Shown: one piece after another, positions 9,510 through 17,698 of the stretch
Position numbering within the stretch: position 1 is the stretch's first letter
Layout of the letters: every line of letters begins with the position of its first letter
Source of the DNA: Clostridiales bacterium Firm_04
GTDB taxonomy: Bacteria; Bacillota; Clostridia; Oscillospirales; Ruminococcaceae
Assembly: GCA_001603005.1 (NCBI GenBank)
Contig: LVAJ01000031.1
Location: 1-64,000 of the forward strand
Direction: 5' to 3'
Length of the DNA: 64,000 nucleotides
Translations under genes and position numbers: made by a program
Notes under the pieces: generated by a model
The model's input: only the letters and a program-made list of their open reading frames with translations
The model's database searches: none
Told to the model about the DNA's origin: nothing

Positions 9510-12411
9510 GACCGAGATTTTCGCGCTTTCTGCGGATCTCGTCGTTCATGTCACTGTTGTAGTACATGAGGGTATCGCGCGGGTTTTCGTAGGAATTGAC
9601 CGTTTCGCGGAATGCATTCATGATATTGCGCGTGACGGCGTAGGATGACGGCAGAACGGGGATCTCCCGCAGGGCATCCCGCTGTGCCGTCAGCACGGAA
9701 AGCTCTGCCTGCGACCAGTTCAGCTGCTTGAACGCTTCGGTGTTCGCGGCTTCGTATCTGCCCATTTGTCCGAGCAGTCCTTCCAGCTCATTGCCGTAGG
9801 CTGCCTGCACATCCGCCGAGCAGAACCACTTCACAAATTCCCATGCGCCGGCTTTGTTTTCGGCTTTATTGAAGATGACCGCACCCGTTCCGCCGGAATT
9901 GGATGCGTGATCGACCGTGCCGTCGGGCTGTTCCGTGCCGGGCATGACCGTGAAATCCCACAGCCCGCGGATCTCCGGTGCGGCGACCGTCAATTGATTT
10001 GCAAAGCTGTAATTCGCAATGACGATCGGATACTGACCGGTGCGGAAATAGCTGTATGCGTCATAGGTCTGCATGAATTTGTAGTCGCGGTAGAAGTCTG
10101 TCCATTTCTCAAAGCACTGGATCGCCGGAACGGTATCGAACATGGTGCGCGTCTGTGCATCATTATAATAGTTGAGCCCCTGCTGGAGCAGCATCGCCGC
10201 ATAGGTGTGACCGGCTTCGGTCGCGGCGGCAACATTGGTCGAGGGCAGGATCAGTCCGACACCGAGATGCTTCCGCTGCAGTGCCGGCAGCGCATCAATG
10301 ATGCCGTCCCATGTGCGCGGGACTTCGGTGAAGCCGAGGCTGCTCAGAATGTCCTTGCGGTAGAACATCATCGTCCAGTTCTGCGTCAGCGGCATGCCGT
10401 ACACACCGCCGTCAAACTGATACTGCACGGTCGCTTCGGGGTGATAATCCGCGATCGCGTCCGCATAGCCCGGCATCTGCGAAAGATCGGTCAGCAGTCC
10501 GCGGCATGCGAGATTGACCGGAAATTCGCCGCCGAGAAACAGCGCGACATCCGGTCCCTGATCGGCAAGCGTTGCTTCTACGACACCGCCGACCACCAGA
10601 TTGACCGCGACCGGAATATCCGGATGCGCTGCGGCAAATTCGTTCTCGGTCAGCTCCTTGACTGCGAGCGCCTGCTCTCTGCCGAGGTTCACCCATACGC
10701 TGACGGTCTTTGCTTCGTCCGCGTCAACATCGGACAGCGTGGTGTAATCCTCTGTGAATGAGCCGATAAATGCCTTGAACCGGAATGCAAGCTGCTTGAA
10801 AAATCCGGCTTTCACCGGCGAAAATTCCTGCTCCGGCGAAATGATCTCCAGATAGTCGATCTCCAGCGGCTGATCGCGGTAATCACAGATGAATGCGGAG
10901 ATCGTGGAGATATTGTCCTTGATCTGCGGGACATAGGACGGGATGCGCGAGGGCTTTGCAATGCATTTGTCCAGAATGACGTACATGCGCTGCAATGCGG
11001 CGGCTTCTGAGCCGAGCATGCCCGAAAGCTGCTCGATGCTGTTCTGCGCCTCTTTCAGCTCGCCGGAAAGCCGCCGGAAATCCGAAAGGAGCGTCGGGAT
11101 GCTCTCCTCGACATAGTAATCATTGTATTGATCGGGATTCGGGCCGGTGACCATGAGGATCTGCTGATAACAGGTGTTGAGCGCGGAAACGGTTTCTTCG
11201 AGCCGGCGCATCGTTTCGCCGATCTCGCCGGGCATCGCTTCCAGCGTCAGCAGATGCGCTTCGTCCGCGGTCAGATAGAGGTATGCAGGGGCATCGCCGT
11301 CCTGCGCCTCGGTCACCGACCAGTCATTGTCATAATAGAATTTCAGCTGCGAAAATGCGCTGTCCGGTACCTTGAAATCCAGAAGCATGCGGCGGTTCGC
11401 GTAGAAGCCGCGCATGACATTCTGCCGCGCCTTGATGCCGATGCGGTACCAGCCGTCCGCGGGGAGCGTGTTTGCGGGGATCATCCATGAGACTGCCTGT
11501 CCCGCCTGATCCCAGTTCGCGCCGCCGATCGTGTTGTAGACCATTTTGACGGGATCGGACGGCGAGACTGCACAGGAGCTGCGGTCGTAGGCAGGGGAGA
11601 GTGTCGGTGCCGATTTATAGACGGCGTCCTCGCCCTCGATGCGCACGTGCACATCCTGCACCGCCTGCCGCGCGGATGCGTCCGGTGCCTGATAGTCCGG
11701 CACGGGTTCCGGCTGACAGAAGCGGATCATCTGAATCGCGCAGTTCGCCCGGATGCCGGTCAGCGTCAGCGTATGCGTGCCGGCGGACAGGCTGAACATC
11801 AGCGGATCGTTGAACAGTCCGTCGCGGTCATAGAGAAAGCGCGTCTGCCACGCGGGATGCTCGACCTGCGCCGGACGGATCTGATTGCCGCGCGAATCGG
11901 TGCGGATCTCCGTTTTGTTCACGAAAAGCTTGCTTAAACTGATGCGCGATGCCGATGCAAAGGGCAGCGCACCGTCCAGCATAAGTGAAAATTCCACGCG
12001 GTCGGCAGGCGATTCCATCGCGTAATAGCTGATCTCTGCCGCGTAAATGCCGGATTCCGGTACATCAAAGGTGTAGCTGACCGTTCCGCCGGCGCTGTTC
12101 CAGAGCAGCACATCCTGCGCGGATGACATTGCCGGATCCATGCCGATCATGCCGACCGAAAAATCGCCGTCCTCTGCGGCGGTGTAATCATAGCCCTGAA
12201 TCAAAATCTCGCGGTCGGGGCGCGGTTCGCCGGCATGCGCGTCGTAATAGCTGCTGTATCCGGTCTCCGGTTCGTAGTGCAGCTGATAGAGCGCGTCGGG
12301 ATCCGTTGCGGCGCCGGATGCTGCGGCACAGCAGAGCGGCTTGCAGCACGCAGCCGTCATCAGGCATGCAAGCGCTGCGGCATACCGCCGGAGCTTATGA
12401 TGAGTGTGCAC
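9502..12411 (-). CDS. Large multidomain extracellular sugar-binding protein
   Basis: Substrate-capturing subunit of the importer. The 969-residue form starts at GTG 12411, preceded by AAAGGCGG; an earlier in-frame ATG lacks a ribosome site. A cysteine-rich signal sequence may be a lipoprotein signal (CLMTAACC). Residues about 90-240 form a beta-sandwich resembling CBM6/35 modules (SAGGTVSYTFDVPESGIY ... SAGTHTLTL). A second sandwich of similar type spans about 265-400 (VRIEGEDAVYK ...). A helical segment (about 400-510) precedes a solute-binding domain of family 1 type (about 575-960), with GPDVALFLGGEFPV and TQNWTMMFYRKDIL typical of that fold. A normal binding protein is about 430 residues, so this one carries two extra carbohydrate-recognition-like modules. 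First gene of the operon, with its own promoter. Confidence 0.88.
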   Translation of the reverse strand: MHTHHKLRRYAAALACLMTAACCKPLCCAAASGAATDPDALYQLHYEPETGYSSYYDAHAGEPRPDREILIQGYDYTAAEDGDFSVGMIGMDPAMSSAQDVLLWNSAGGTVSYTFDVPESGIYAAEISYYAMESPADRVEFSLMLDGALPFASASRISLSKLFVNKTEIRTDSRGNQIRPAQVEHPAWQTRFLYDRDGLFNDPLMFSLSAGTHTLTLTGIRANCAIQMIRFCQPEPVPDYQAPDASARQAVQDVHVRIEGEDAVYKSAPTLSPAYDRSSCAVSPSDPVKMVYNTIGGANWDQAGQAVSWMIPANTLPADGWYRIGIKARQNVMRGFYANRRMLLDFKVPDSAFSQLKFYYDNDWSVTEAQDGDAPAYLYLTADEAHLLTLEAMPGEIGETMRRLEETVSALNTCYQQILMVTGPNPDQYNDYYVEESIPTLLSDFRRLSGELKEAQNSIEQLSGMLGSEAAALQRMYVILDKCIAKPSRIPSYVPQIKDNISTISAFICDYRDQPLEIDYLEIISPEQEFSPVKAGFFKQLAFRFKAFIGSFTEDYTTLSDVDADEAKTVSVWVNLGREQALAVKELTENEFAAAHPDIPVAVNLVVGGVVEATLADQGPDVALFLGGEFPVNLACRGLLTDLSQMPGYADAIADYHPEATVQYQFDGGVYGMPLTQNWTMMFYRKDILSSLGFTEVPRTWDGIIDALPALQRKHLGVGLILPSTNVAAATEAGHTYAAMLLQQGLNYYNDAQTRTMFDTVPAIQCFEKWTDFYRDYKFMQTYDAYSYFRTGQYPIVIANYSFANQLTVAAPEIRGLWDFTVMPGTEQPDGTVDHASNSGGTGAVIFNKAENKAGAWEFVKWFCSADVQAAYGNELEGLLGQMGRYEAANTEAFKQLNWSQAELSVLTAQRDALREIPVLPSSYAVTRNIMNAFRETVNSYENPRDTLMYYNSDMNDEIRRKRENLGLD

Positions 12412-12506
12412 GGATCCACCGCCTTTCTTTCGCCGAAGCTGTCGGATACTGTCCCGATGCATGCGGCATTTCCGCGCCGCTGCATCCGGACGCATTTTTA
12501 CACTTT

Positions 12507-12535
12507 ATTATATCAAATATCGGGGATGCTGTCAA
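12507..12535 (-). promoter_or_regulatory. Promoter of the sugar-transport operon
   Basis: Minus-strand TTGACA, a 17-base spacer and TATAAT, about 95 bases before the GTG of the solute-binding gene. Both hexamers are consensus for the housekeeping sigma factor. No regulator gene of AraC, LacI or two-component type lies next to the operon, and I could not assign an operator. Confidence 0.85.
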
Positions 12536-12774
12536 GATGTTGCAAAGCAATTTGAAATCAGCCGGATTCTTTCAACAATCTCCACAAGCAAATTTATATT
12601 ATCTTGCGATTCTGATGCTGATATTGCACATTCAGGTCTGTGCCGAAACTGTGCAAAAATCGCCTGAACGGACAGATTTTTCAAAAAATAACTGTTCGTA
12701 TCAGTCCGCTGCTGTATAATCTGAACAGGTTTCAACGAAACGGAAATACAGAAAAAATATTTTTGAAAAAGTAC

Positions 12775-12802
12775 TTGATTTTTTCCCGAAATATGTTACA
12801 AT
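12775..12802 (+). promoter_or_regulatory. Promoter of the ferredoxin gene
   Basis: TTGATT, a 16-base spacer, TACAAT, about 70 bases before the start codon. Confidence 0.65.
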
Positions 12803-12872
12803 AGGGTTGGAGGGCAATGGACCGCTCTCCGGAAACGCAAAACCACAATCATTTTTACAGGAGGTAACAGTT

Positions 12873-13043
12873 ATGGCATACGGAATCAGTGATGCTTGCA
12901 TCCAGTGCGGTGCATGTGCAGATGCATGTCCGGTCGGCGCAATCTCTGAGGGCGACGGCAAGTACGTGATTGATGCAGAGGCATGTCTCGACTGCGGCGC
13001 TTGCGCAGATACATGTCCTGTCGGCGCACCGGAGCAGCAGTAA
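12873..13043 (+). CDS. 2[4Fe-4S] clostridial-type ferredoxin
   Basis: Small soluble electron carrier of 56 residues. Two cluster-binding motifs are complete: CIQCGACADACP at residues 10-21 and CLDCGACADTCP at about 38-49. The two halves are near-repeats, as in clostridial ferredoxins. The ATG at 12873 follows an ACAGGAGGTAACAG ribosome site and gives the standard length; the longer open frame upstream has no ribosome site and is rejected. Monocistronic, between its own promoter and a terminator. Likely donor or acceptor for hydrogenases, pyruvate:ferredoxin oxidoreductase and similar enzymes. Confidence 0.97.
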   Translation: MAYGISDACIQCGACADACPVGAISEGDGKYVIDAEACLDCGACADTCPVGAPEQQ

Positions 13044-13065
13044 TCCGGCGGTGTCGTGAACACGA

Positions 13066-13105
13066 ACGGCGGTTCCGGTTTCGGAGCCGCCGTACTGCTT
13101 TTCTG
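13066..13105 (+). terminator. Terminator after the ferredoxin gene
   Basis: ACGGCGGTTCCG pairs with CGGAGCCGCCGT (one G-T pair) around a short loop, followed by a TTTT run. Confidence 0.75.
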
Positions 13106-13186
13106 CCGGTTTTGCCTTATTTTTCATAAATCCCGCGGTGCAGGACGGCGAAATTTGCCCGAATCGCAAAAAATCGGAAAAAACGC

Positions 13187-13215
13187 TTGCAATTTTGCGG
13201 GAGATGTGATATAAT
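13187..13215 (+). promoter_or_regulatory. Promoter of rplS
   Basis: TTGCAA, 17-base spacer, TATAAT, with TGTGA directly before the -10 (extended -10). Confidence 0.85.
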
Positions 13216-13221
13216 AATACA

Positions 13222-13443
13222 GCATTTGAATATCCGCCGGTCCTTGACCGGCGAGGTCGAGATGCATGTATGCGCGAAAAGGACGGTTTTCCGTCGGTTT
13301 TGCGGATACACAACATTCTGACAATTGGGTGGTCCGCTGCATTTGCCCTCTGCATTCATGAAAATGAGGGATTCTGTCAGGCACATTCGCTGCCTGCTGC
13401 GATGTATGAACATCCGTAAACAATTCAAGGAGGAAATCTCAAA
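13222..13443 (+). promoter_or_regulatory. Structured 5' leader of rplS (candidate L19 leader)
   Basis: About 220 transcribed bases separate the promoter from the rplS ATG. Hairpins seen: a perfect 7-bp stem at 13236-13252 (GCCGGTC/GACCGGC), and a nested structure in which CTGACA (13318) pairs with TGTCAG (13375) around CCCTC/GAGGG. Firmicutes rplS genes are known to carry an autoregulatory L19 leader motif; the position fits, but the consensus match was not tested. Confidence 0.5.
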
Positions 13444-13788
13444 ATGAATGCACTTGAGCAAATCAGCAAGTCCAGCATGAAGGAAAACGTCCCGGAGCTG
13501 AACGTCGGCGACACCGTTAAGGTGCATGTCCGCATTCAGGAAGGCGACAAGAGCCGTATCCAGGTGTTCGAGGGTACCATCATTGCGAAGAAGCACGGCG
13601 GCATCAGCGAGACCTTTACCGTTCGCAGAGTTGCGCACGGCGTCGGCATTGAGCGTGTGTTCCCGGTTCATTCCCCTGCTGTTGACAAGGTCGAGATCGT
13701 CCGCAGAGGCGTCGTTCGCAGAGCGAAGCTCTACTATCTGCGCGGCAGAGTCGGTAAGGCGGCAAAGGTCAAGGGACTGGTTCGTTGA
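13444..13788 (+). CDS. rplS: 50S ribosomal protein L19
   Basis: 114-residue large-subunit protein at the 30S-50S interface. Diagnostic sequence includes [24 protein letters not shown] near residues 21-44 (here quoted in part as KSRIQVFEG), [17 protein letters not shown] and [16 protein letters not shown]. Full-length, with an AAGGAGG ribosome site before the ATG. It precedes lepB-type genes and rbgA, as in most Firmicutes, but is separated from them by its own terminator. Confidence 0.98.
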   Translation: MNALEQISKSSMKENVPELNVGDTVKVHVRIQEGDKSRIQVFEGTIIAKKHGGISETFTVRRVAHGVGIERVFPVHSPAVDKVEIVRRGVVRRAKLYYLRGRVGKAAKVKGLVR

Positions 13789-13800
13789 TTGCAAAAAGCG

Positions 13801-13833
13801 AAAGGGGACTGGCGCAGTCCCCTTTTGTTTTTA
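13801..13833 (+). terminator. Terminator after rplS
   Basis: AAAGGGGACTG, loop GCG, CAGTCCCCTTTT, then a T-rich tail. Confidence 0.9.
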
Positions 13834-13887
13834 TCATGAAAATACAGCATAATACTTAGAATATAACGAGGAAAAGAGGAATGGAAA

Positions 13888-14532
13888 ATGGAGGAGCAGA
13901 ATGTGCAGGCACCGGAAAAGTCCGGCGGCATCAAGGGCTTTCTGTGTGACTTAATGGATATTCTGGAAGCGGCAGTGCTGACCGTGTTTATCTTCCTGCT
14001 GCTCTTTGCATATGTCGTCCGCCCTGTGACGGTGGACGGTCCGTCCATGAATCCGACGCTGCTGAATGAGGATAAGATCGTCATTGTGACGGCACTGCAT
14101 CAGCCGAAAAACGGTCAGATCGTTGTGATCGACGACCAGAAGGCGGGGCTCTTTGCCGACGTCGAGCAGAAGAACGTCTATGAGAGCGACGGCGCAGGCA
14201 TCGTCATCATCAAGCGCCTGATCGCACACGGCGGACAGGAGATCGACATTGATTTCGAGGCAAAGACCGTTTCCGTGGACGGCGTGGTGCTCGATGAGCC
14301 GTATATCGCGGAGCCGACCTCCAAAGACGAGGGCGCATTCCTCTATCCCTTTACCGTGCCGGAGGGCTACCTCTTTGTCATGGGCGACAACCGGCAGCGC
14401 AGCATGGACAGCCGCAGCCCGTCAGTCGCGCTGATCCCTGAGGATCAGGTGCTCGGTACGGCGCTGGTGCGCTACGGACGCAACAGCGAGAACTGCTCCA
14501 AATTCACGGACCGGTTCGACTATCTGTTCTGA
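13888..14532 (+). CDS. Signal peptidase I, paralogue 1
   Basis: Type I signal peptidase that releases exported proteins by cutting signal peptides outside the membrane. 214 residues with one N-terminal membrane anchor (about 27-46). The catalytic serine is Ser53 in DGPSMNPTL and the general-base lysine is Lys109 in IIKRLIAHGG. Box E is GDNRQRSMDSR. First of three tandem copies in the place where most Firmicutes carry one lepB. Its C-terminal end (NCSKFTDRFDYLF) is identical to that of copy 2. Confidence 0.95.
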   Translation: MEEQNVQAPEKSGGIKGFLCDLMDILEAAVLTVFIFLLLFAYVVRPVTVDGPSMNPTLLNEDKIVIVTALHQPKNGQIVVIDDQKAGLFADVEQKNVYESDGAGIVIIKRLIAHGGQEIDIDFEAKTVSVDGVVLDEPYIAEPTSKDEGAFLYPFTVPEGYLFVMGDNRQRSMDSRSPSVALIPEDQVLGTALVRYGRNSENCSKFTDRFDYLF

Positions 14533-14561
14533 TATTCTGATGCGAAAGGGAGGCGTTCTCA

Positions 14562-15287
14562 ATGGAGCCTGCAGAAAAACTCGATCAAGAAATCCAAACG
14601 GCACAGACTGAATCTGCCGAACAGCCGGAACCGGCTGCCGTTCAGACAGAGACAGATGTGCAGGAGAAAGAGGAGAAACCGGAAAAGGAGCATTTCCTCA
14701 GTGACCTGATGGATATTGCGGAAGCCGGCATCCTGACGATGTTTCTCGTGATGCTGGTCTTTACATATATTGTCCGGCCTGTGAGCGTGGACGGCAGTTC
14801 CATGAATCCGACACTGCTGCATCTCGACCGGATCCTTGTCGTGCGGCCGCTCTATGAGCCGAAAAACGGGCAGATCATCGTGATCGACGATCAGAAATCC
14901 GGCATCTTTTCGGATGCGTCGCAGCAGACGGTGCAGGAGACAACGGGCTCGGGCATGGTGCTCGTCAAGCGCCTGATCGCGAAAGCCGGTCAGGAGATCG
15001 ACATTGATTTTGATACCGGCGAGGTCAAGGTGGACGGCAAGCTGCTCAATGAGCCGTATATCGCGGATCCGACCACGCGCGATGAGGGCGCGTTCCAGTA
15101 TCCGTTCACGGTGCCGGAGGGCTATGTCTTTGCAATGGGCGACAACCGCCTGCACAGCATGGACAGCCGCGATCCTTCGGTCGGACTGCTGCCGGAGGAC
15201 GAGATCCTCGGCACGGCGCTGGTGCGCTTCGACCGTGATGATGAGAACTGTTCCAAATTCACGGACCGGTTCGATTATCTGTTCTGA
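14562..15287 (+). CDS. Signal peptidase I, paralogue 2
   Basis: 241 residues. A Glu/Gln/Thr-rich cytoplasmic extension of about 43 residues precedes the membrane anchor (about 53-71). Catalytic Ser80 (DGSSMNPTL) and Lys136 (LVKRLIAKAG) are present, and box E is GDNRLHSMDSR. It starts MEPAE, as copy 3 does, and ends like copy 1. An AAAGGGAGG ribosome site lies 29 bases downstream of copy 1, so the three are one transcript. Active-site residues predict a functional enzyme; possible substrate division among the copies is inference. Confidence 0.95.
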   Translation: MEPAEKLDQEIQTAQTESAEQPEPAAVQTETDVQEKEEKPEKEHFLSDLMDIAEAGILTMFLVMLVFTYIVRPVSVDGSSMNPTLLHLDRILVVRPLYEPKNGQIIVIDDQKSGIFSDASQQTVQETTGSGMVLVKRLIAKAGQEIDIDFDTGEVKVDGKLLNEPYIADPTTRDEGAFQYPFTVPEGYVFAMGDNRLHSMDSRDPSVGLLPEDEILGTALVRFDRDDENCSKFTDRFDYLF

Positions 15288-15316
15288 AATACTGATGCGA
15301 AACGGAGGGATGCAGC

Positions 15317-16015
15317 ATGGAACCGGCAGAAAATGAAAAGCTGGAATCTGCAAATGCACAGGATGCACAGCCGGATACCAAGCCGGAACAGGATGCTGTG
15401 CCGGAGCAGGAACAGGAGCAGGAGCAATCCGGAGAAGGCAAGGAGGGCAGCTTCGCTGCCGATCTGATGGATCTTCTGGAATCTGTATTCGTTTCGGTGT
15501 TTGTGGTCATGCTGATCTTTACATTTCTGGTCTGTACGGCGGATGTGGACGGCGACTCGATGAAGCCGACGCTTGAGGACGGAGACCGGCTTCTGGTCTC
15601 CCGCATCGACCGCAGCTACGAGACCGGCGATGTCCTGATTTTAGATGCAAAAAAAGCATACATCTTTAACGACGAAATGCAGGTGACCGAGCAGGAAGGT
15701 CTCGGCAAGCGGATCGTCAAGCGCCTGATCGCGCAGGGCGGTCAGGAGGTCGATATCCATTTTGATGAGGGCGTTGTCTATGTGGACGGACAGCCGCTCG
15801 ATGAGCCGTATGTCAGCTCGCTGACGAATTACAGCACCGGCAGCTTTCAATTCCCGATCACGGTGCCGGAGGGGTATATCTTTGTGCTCGGCGACAACCG
15901 CTATATCTCCAAGGACAGCCGCTCGGACGAGATCGGCTTTGTGCCGGTGAATCAGATCGTCGGCAAGGTCTTTCTGCGGCTTTCCCCGCTGAGCAGCTTC
16001 GGCAAGATCGACTGA
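15317..16015 (+). CDS. Signal peptidase I, paralogue 3
   Basis: 232 residues with an acidic, glutamine-rich cytoplasmic extension (about 1-45, containing a run of EQ repeats). The membrane anchor is about 54-73, catalytic Ser81 lies in DGDSMKPTL and Lys135 in IVKRLIAQGG. Box E is GDNRYISKDSR. The C-terminus differs from copies 1 and 2 (ends FGKID), so this copy has diverged most. Next gene, rbgA, follows after 29 bases. Confidence 0.95.
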   Translation: MEPAENEKLESANAQDAQPDTKPEQDAVPEQEQEQEQSGEGKEGSFAADLMDLLESVFVSVFVVMLIFTFLVCTADVDGDSMKPTLEDGDRLLVSRIDRSYETGDVLILDAKKAYIFNDEMQVTEQEGLGKRIVKRLIAQGGQEVDIHFDEGVVYVDGQPLDEPYVSSLTNYSTGSFQFPITVPEGYIFVLGDNRYISKDSRSDEIGFVPVNQIVGKVFLRLSPLSSFGKID

Positions 16016-16044
16016 ATGCGAACGGATCCGGACGGAGGTAGAAC

Positions 16045-16905
16045 ATGGAAGATATGAAGGATATTCAGTGGTTTCCCGGTCATATGGCGAAAACCAGACG
16101 GATGATCGCAAAGAGTCTGCCGCTGGTCGATGCCGCAGCCGAGCTGCTGGATGCCAGACTCCCGATGAGCAGCCGCAATCCGGAACTGAACCGTCTGACC
16201 GGAAAAAAGCCGCGGCTCATCATTCTGAATAAGGCGGATATGGCAGATCCTGCTGTGACGCAGCAGTGGATGCAGTACTATAAAAAACAGGGATTCGCCG
16301 TCATTACGGCGGATTCCAAAAGCGGCAAAGGCGTGAAGCAGTTTGCGCCTGCGCTGCGGGAGCTCCTGAAAGAACAGCTGGAAAAATATGCCGCAAAGGG
16401 CATGAAGGGCAGACCGATCCGCGTGATGATCCTCGGTATTCCGAATGTCGGGAAATCCTCGCTGATTAACCGCCTTGCCGGCGGCAAACGCGCAAAGGCA
16501 GAGGACAGAGCCGGCGTCACGCGCACGCAGCAGTGGATCAGGACAACAGAAGGCGTGGAGCTGCTTGATACGCCGGGCGTGCTCTGGCCGAAGCTTGACG
16601 ATCAGGACGTCGCGGTGCGGCTGGCAATGACCGGCGCGGTGCGCGACGATATCCTCGATAAGGAAGCACTTGCGGCGAGACTGATGACGCTGCTGCATGC
16701 GGAATATCCGCAGGCACTCGAACAGCGCTACAAGATCCCGCCTGAACTCGAAACAGAGGGCTTTGCATATCTGGAACTCATGGCGAAGAACCGCGGGATG
16801 CTGCTTTCCGGCGGCGTGCCGAATACCGAGCGCGCGGCAATTACGCTGCTCGATGAATTTCGCGGCACAAAGCTCGGACGGATCTCGCTGGAAAAACCGC
16901 TCTGA
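16045..16905 (+). CDS. rbgA: Ribosome biogenesis GTPase RbgA/YlqF
   Basis: Circularly permuted GTPase that promotes late maturation of the 50S subunit. 286 residues. The G4 motif NKADMAD (about 57-63) precedes G1 GIPNVGKSSLINRL (about 130-143) and G3 DTPGVLWP, the permuted order that defines the family. N-terminal WFPGHMAKTRR is a family signature. The ATG follows a GGACGGAGGTAGAAC ribosome site. Position between lepB-type genes and rnhB is the canonical one. Confidence 0.97.
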   Translation: MEDMKDIQWFPGHMAKTRRMIAKSLPLVDAAAELLDARLPMSSRNPELNRLTGKKPRLIILNKADMADPAVTQQWMQYYKKQGFAVITADSKSGKGVKQFAPALRELLKEQLEKYAAKGMKGRPIRVMILGIPNVGKSSLINRLAGGKRAKAEDRAGVTRTQQWIRTTEGVELLDTPGVLWPKLDDQDVAVRLAMTGAVRDDILDKEALAARLMTLLHAEYPQALEQRYKIPPELETEGFAYLELMAKNRGMLLSGGVPNTERAAITLLDEFRGTKLGRISLEKPL

Positions 16906-16917
16906 GGGAAGATTGAC

Positions 16918-17043
16918 ATGATTCAGGAATATGCGGAGAAGCTTCCGGCTGCCGGCAGACCGGAGCGTGAACGGGCGATCGGCAATCAGGCGCTTGCCGG
17001 TCGGGATTTTGCATCGGCAAGATTCCGGGAGGACTGCGGCTGA
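16918..17043 (+). CDS. Possible 41-residue small protein between rbgA and rnhB
   Basis: An ATG with a GAGGGA ribosome site eight bases upstream opens a 41-codon frame (MIQEYAEKLPAAGRPERER...) that ends 22 bases before rnhB. The product is charged and predicted helical and soluble, with no motif I recognise. It fills the gap between two operon genes and its codon use looks like its neighbours. It may be a real small protein or merely a translated spacer. Confidence 0.45.
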   Translation: MIQEYAEKLPAAGRPERERAIGNQALAGRDFASARFREDCG

Positions 17044-17065
17044 GCTTTTTCTAAGGGGTGAGCGC

Positions 17066-17698
17066 ATGGCAAGAGCACTGAAAATTTATCAGGAACTGTT
17101 TGATTTTGACGCGGAAGTGCGGATGCATTTTCCGGTGTTCTGCGGCGTGGACGAAGCAGGCAGGGGACCGCTTGCCGGCGACGTCTATGCGGCTGCTGTG
17201 ATTTTGCCGCCGGATCTCGTGATCCCGGGGCTGAATGACAGCAAAAAGCTCTCCGAGGCACGGCGCGAGGAACTGGCGGTCGAAGTGAAAAAACATGCCG
17301 CTGCATTCTGTATCGCGCATGCAACGGTCGGGGAGATCGAACGGCTGAACATTCTGCAGGCGGCGCTGCTTGCAATGCACAGAGCCGTCGAAGGTCTGGA
17401 GATCCAGCCGGAATTTGTGCTGGCGGACGGCAATCAGCCGCCGGTTGTGCCGGTCCCGGTCGGGACGGTCGTACACGGCGATGCGAAATCTGCGAGCATT
17501 GCTGCGGCATCGGTTCTGGCAAAGACTGCGCGTGACGCGGCGCTGCGGGAGCTCGATGCACTGTATCCGGAATACGGCTTTGCAGCACACAAGGGCTACG
17601 GCACAAAGGCGCATTATGCGGCACTGGAACAGTACGGCCCGTGTCCGGCACACCGCCCGTCCTTCCTGAAAAAGTTCTATGAGCGCGGCGGCAGGTAA
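17066..17698 (+). CDS. rnhB: Ribonuclease HII
   Basis: Removes ribonucleotides and RNA from RNA-DNA hybrids. 210 residues starting at the ATG at 17066, which has an AAGGGGTG site; the open frame begins earlier but crosses the small ORF. The acidic active-site motif GVDEAGRGPLAGDVYAAAV lies near residues 24-42, followed by DSKKLSEARRE. HGDAKSASIAAASVLAK and HKGYGTKAH complete the signature. Overlaps yraN by 20 bases. Confidence 0.96.
   Translation: MARALKIYQELFDFDAEVRMHFPVFCGVDEAGRGPLAGDVYAAAVILPPDLVIPGLNDSKKLSEARREELAVEVKKHAAAFCIAHATVGEIERLNILQAALLAMHRAVEGLEIQPEFVLADGNQPPVVPVPVGTVVHGDAKSASIAAASVLAKTARDAALRELDALYPEYGFAAHKGYGTKAHYAALEQYGPCPAHRPSFLKKFYERGGR

Noticed and set aside
13834-13887. 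Promoter for the signal peptidase operon
   Set aside because: The AT-rich gap after the rplS terminator has TATAA-like words but no convincing -35/-10 pair.
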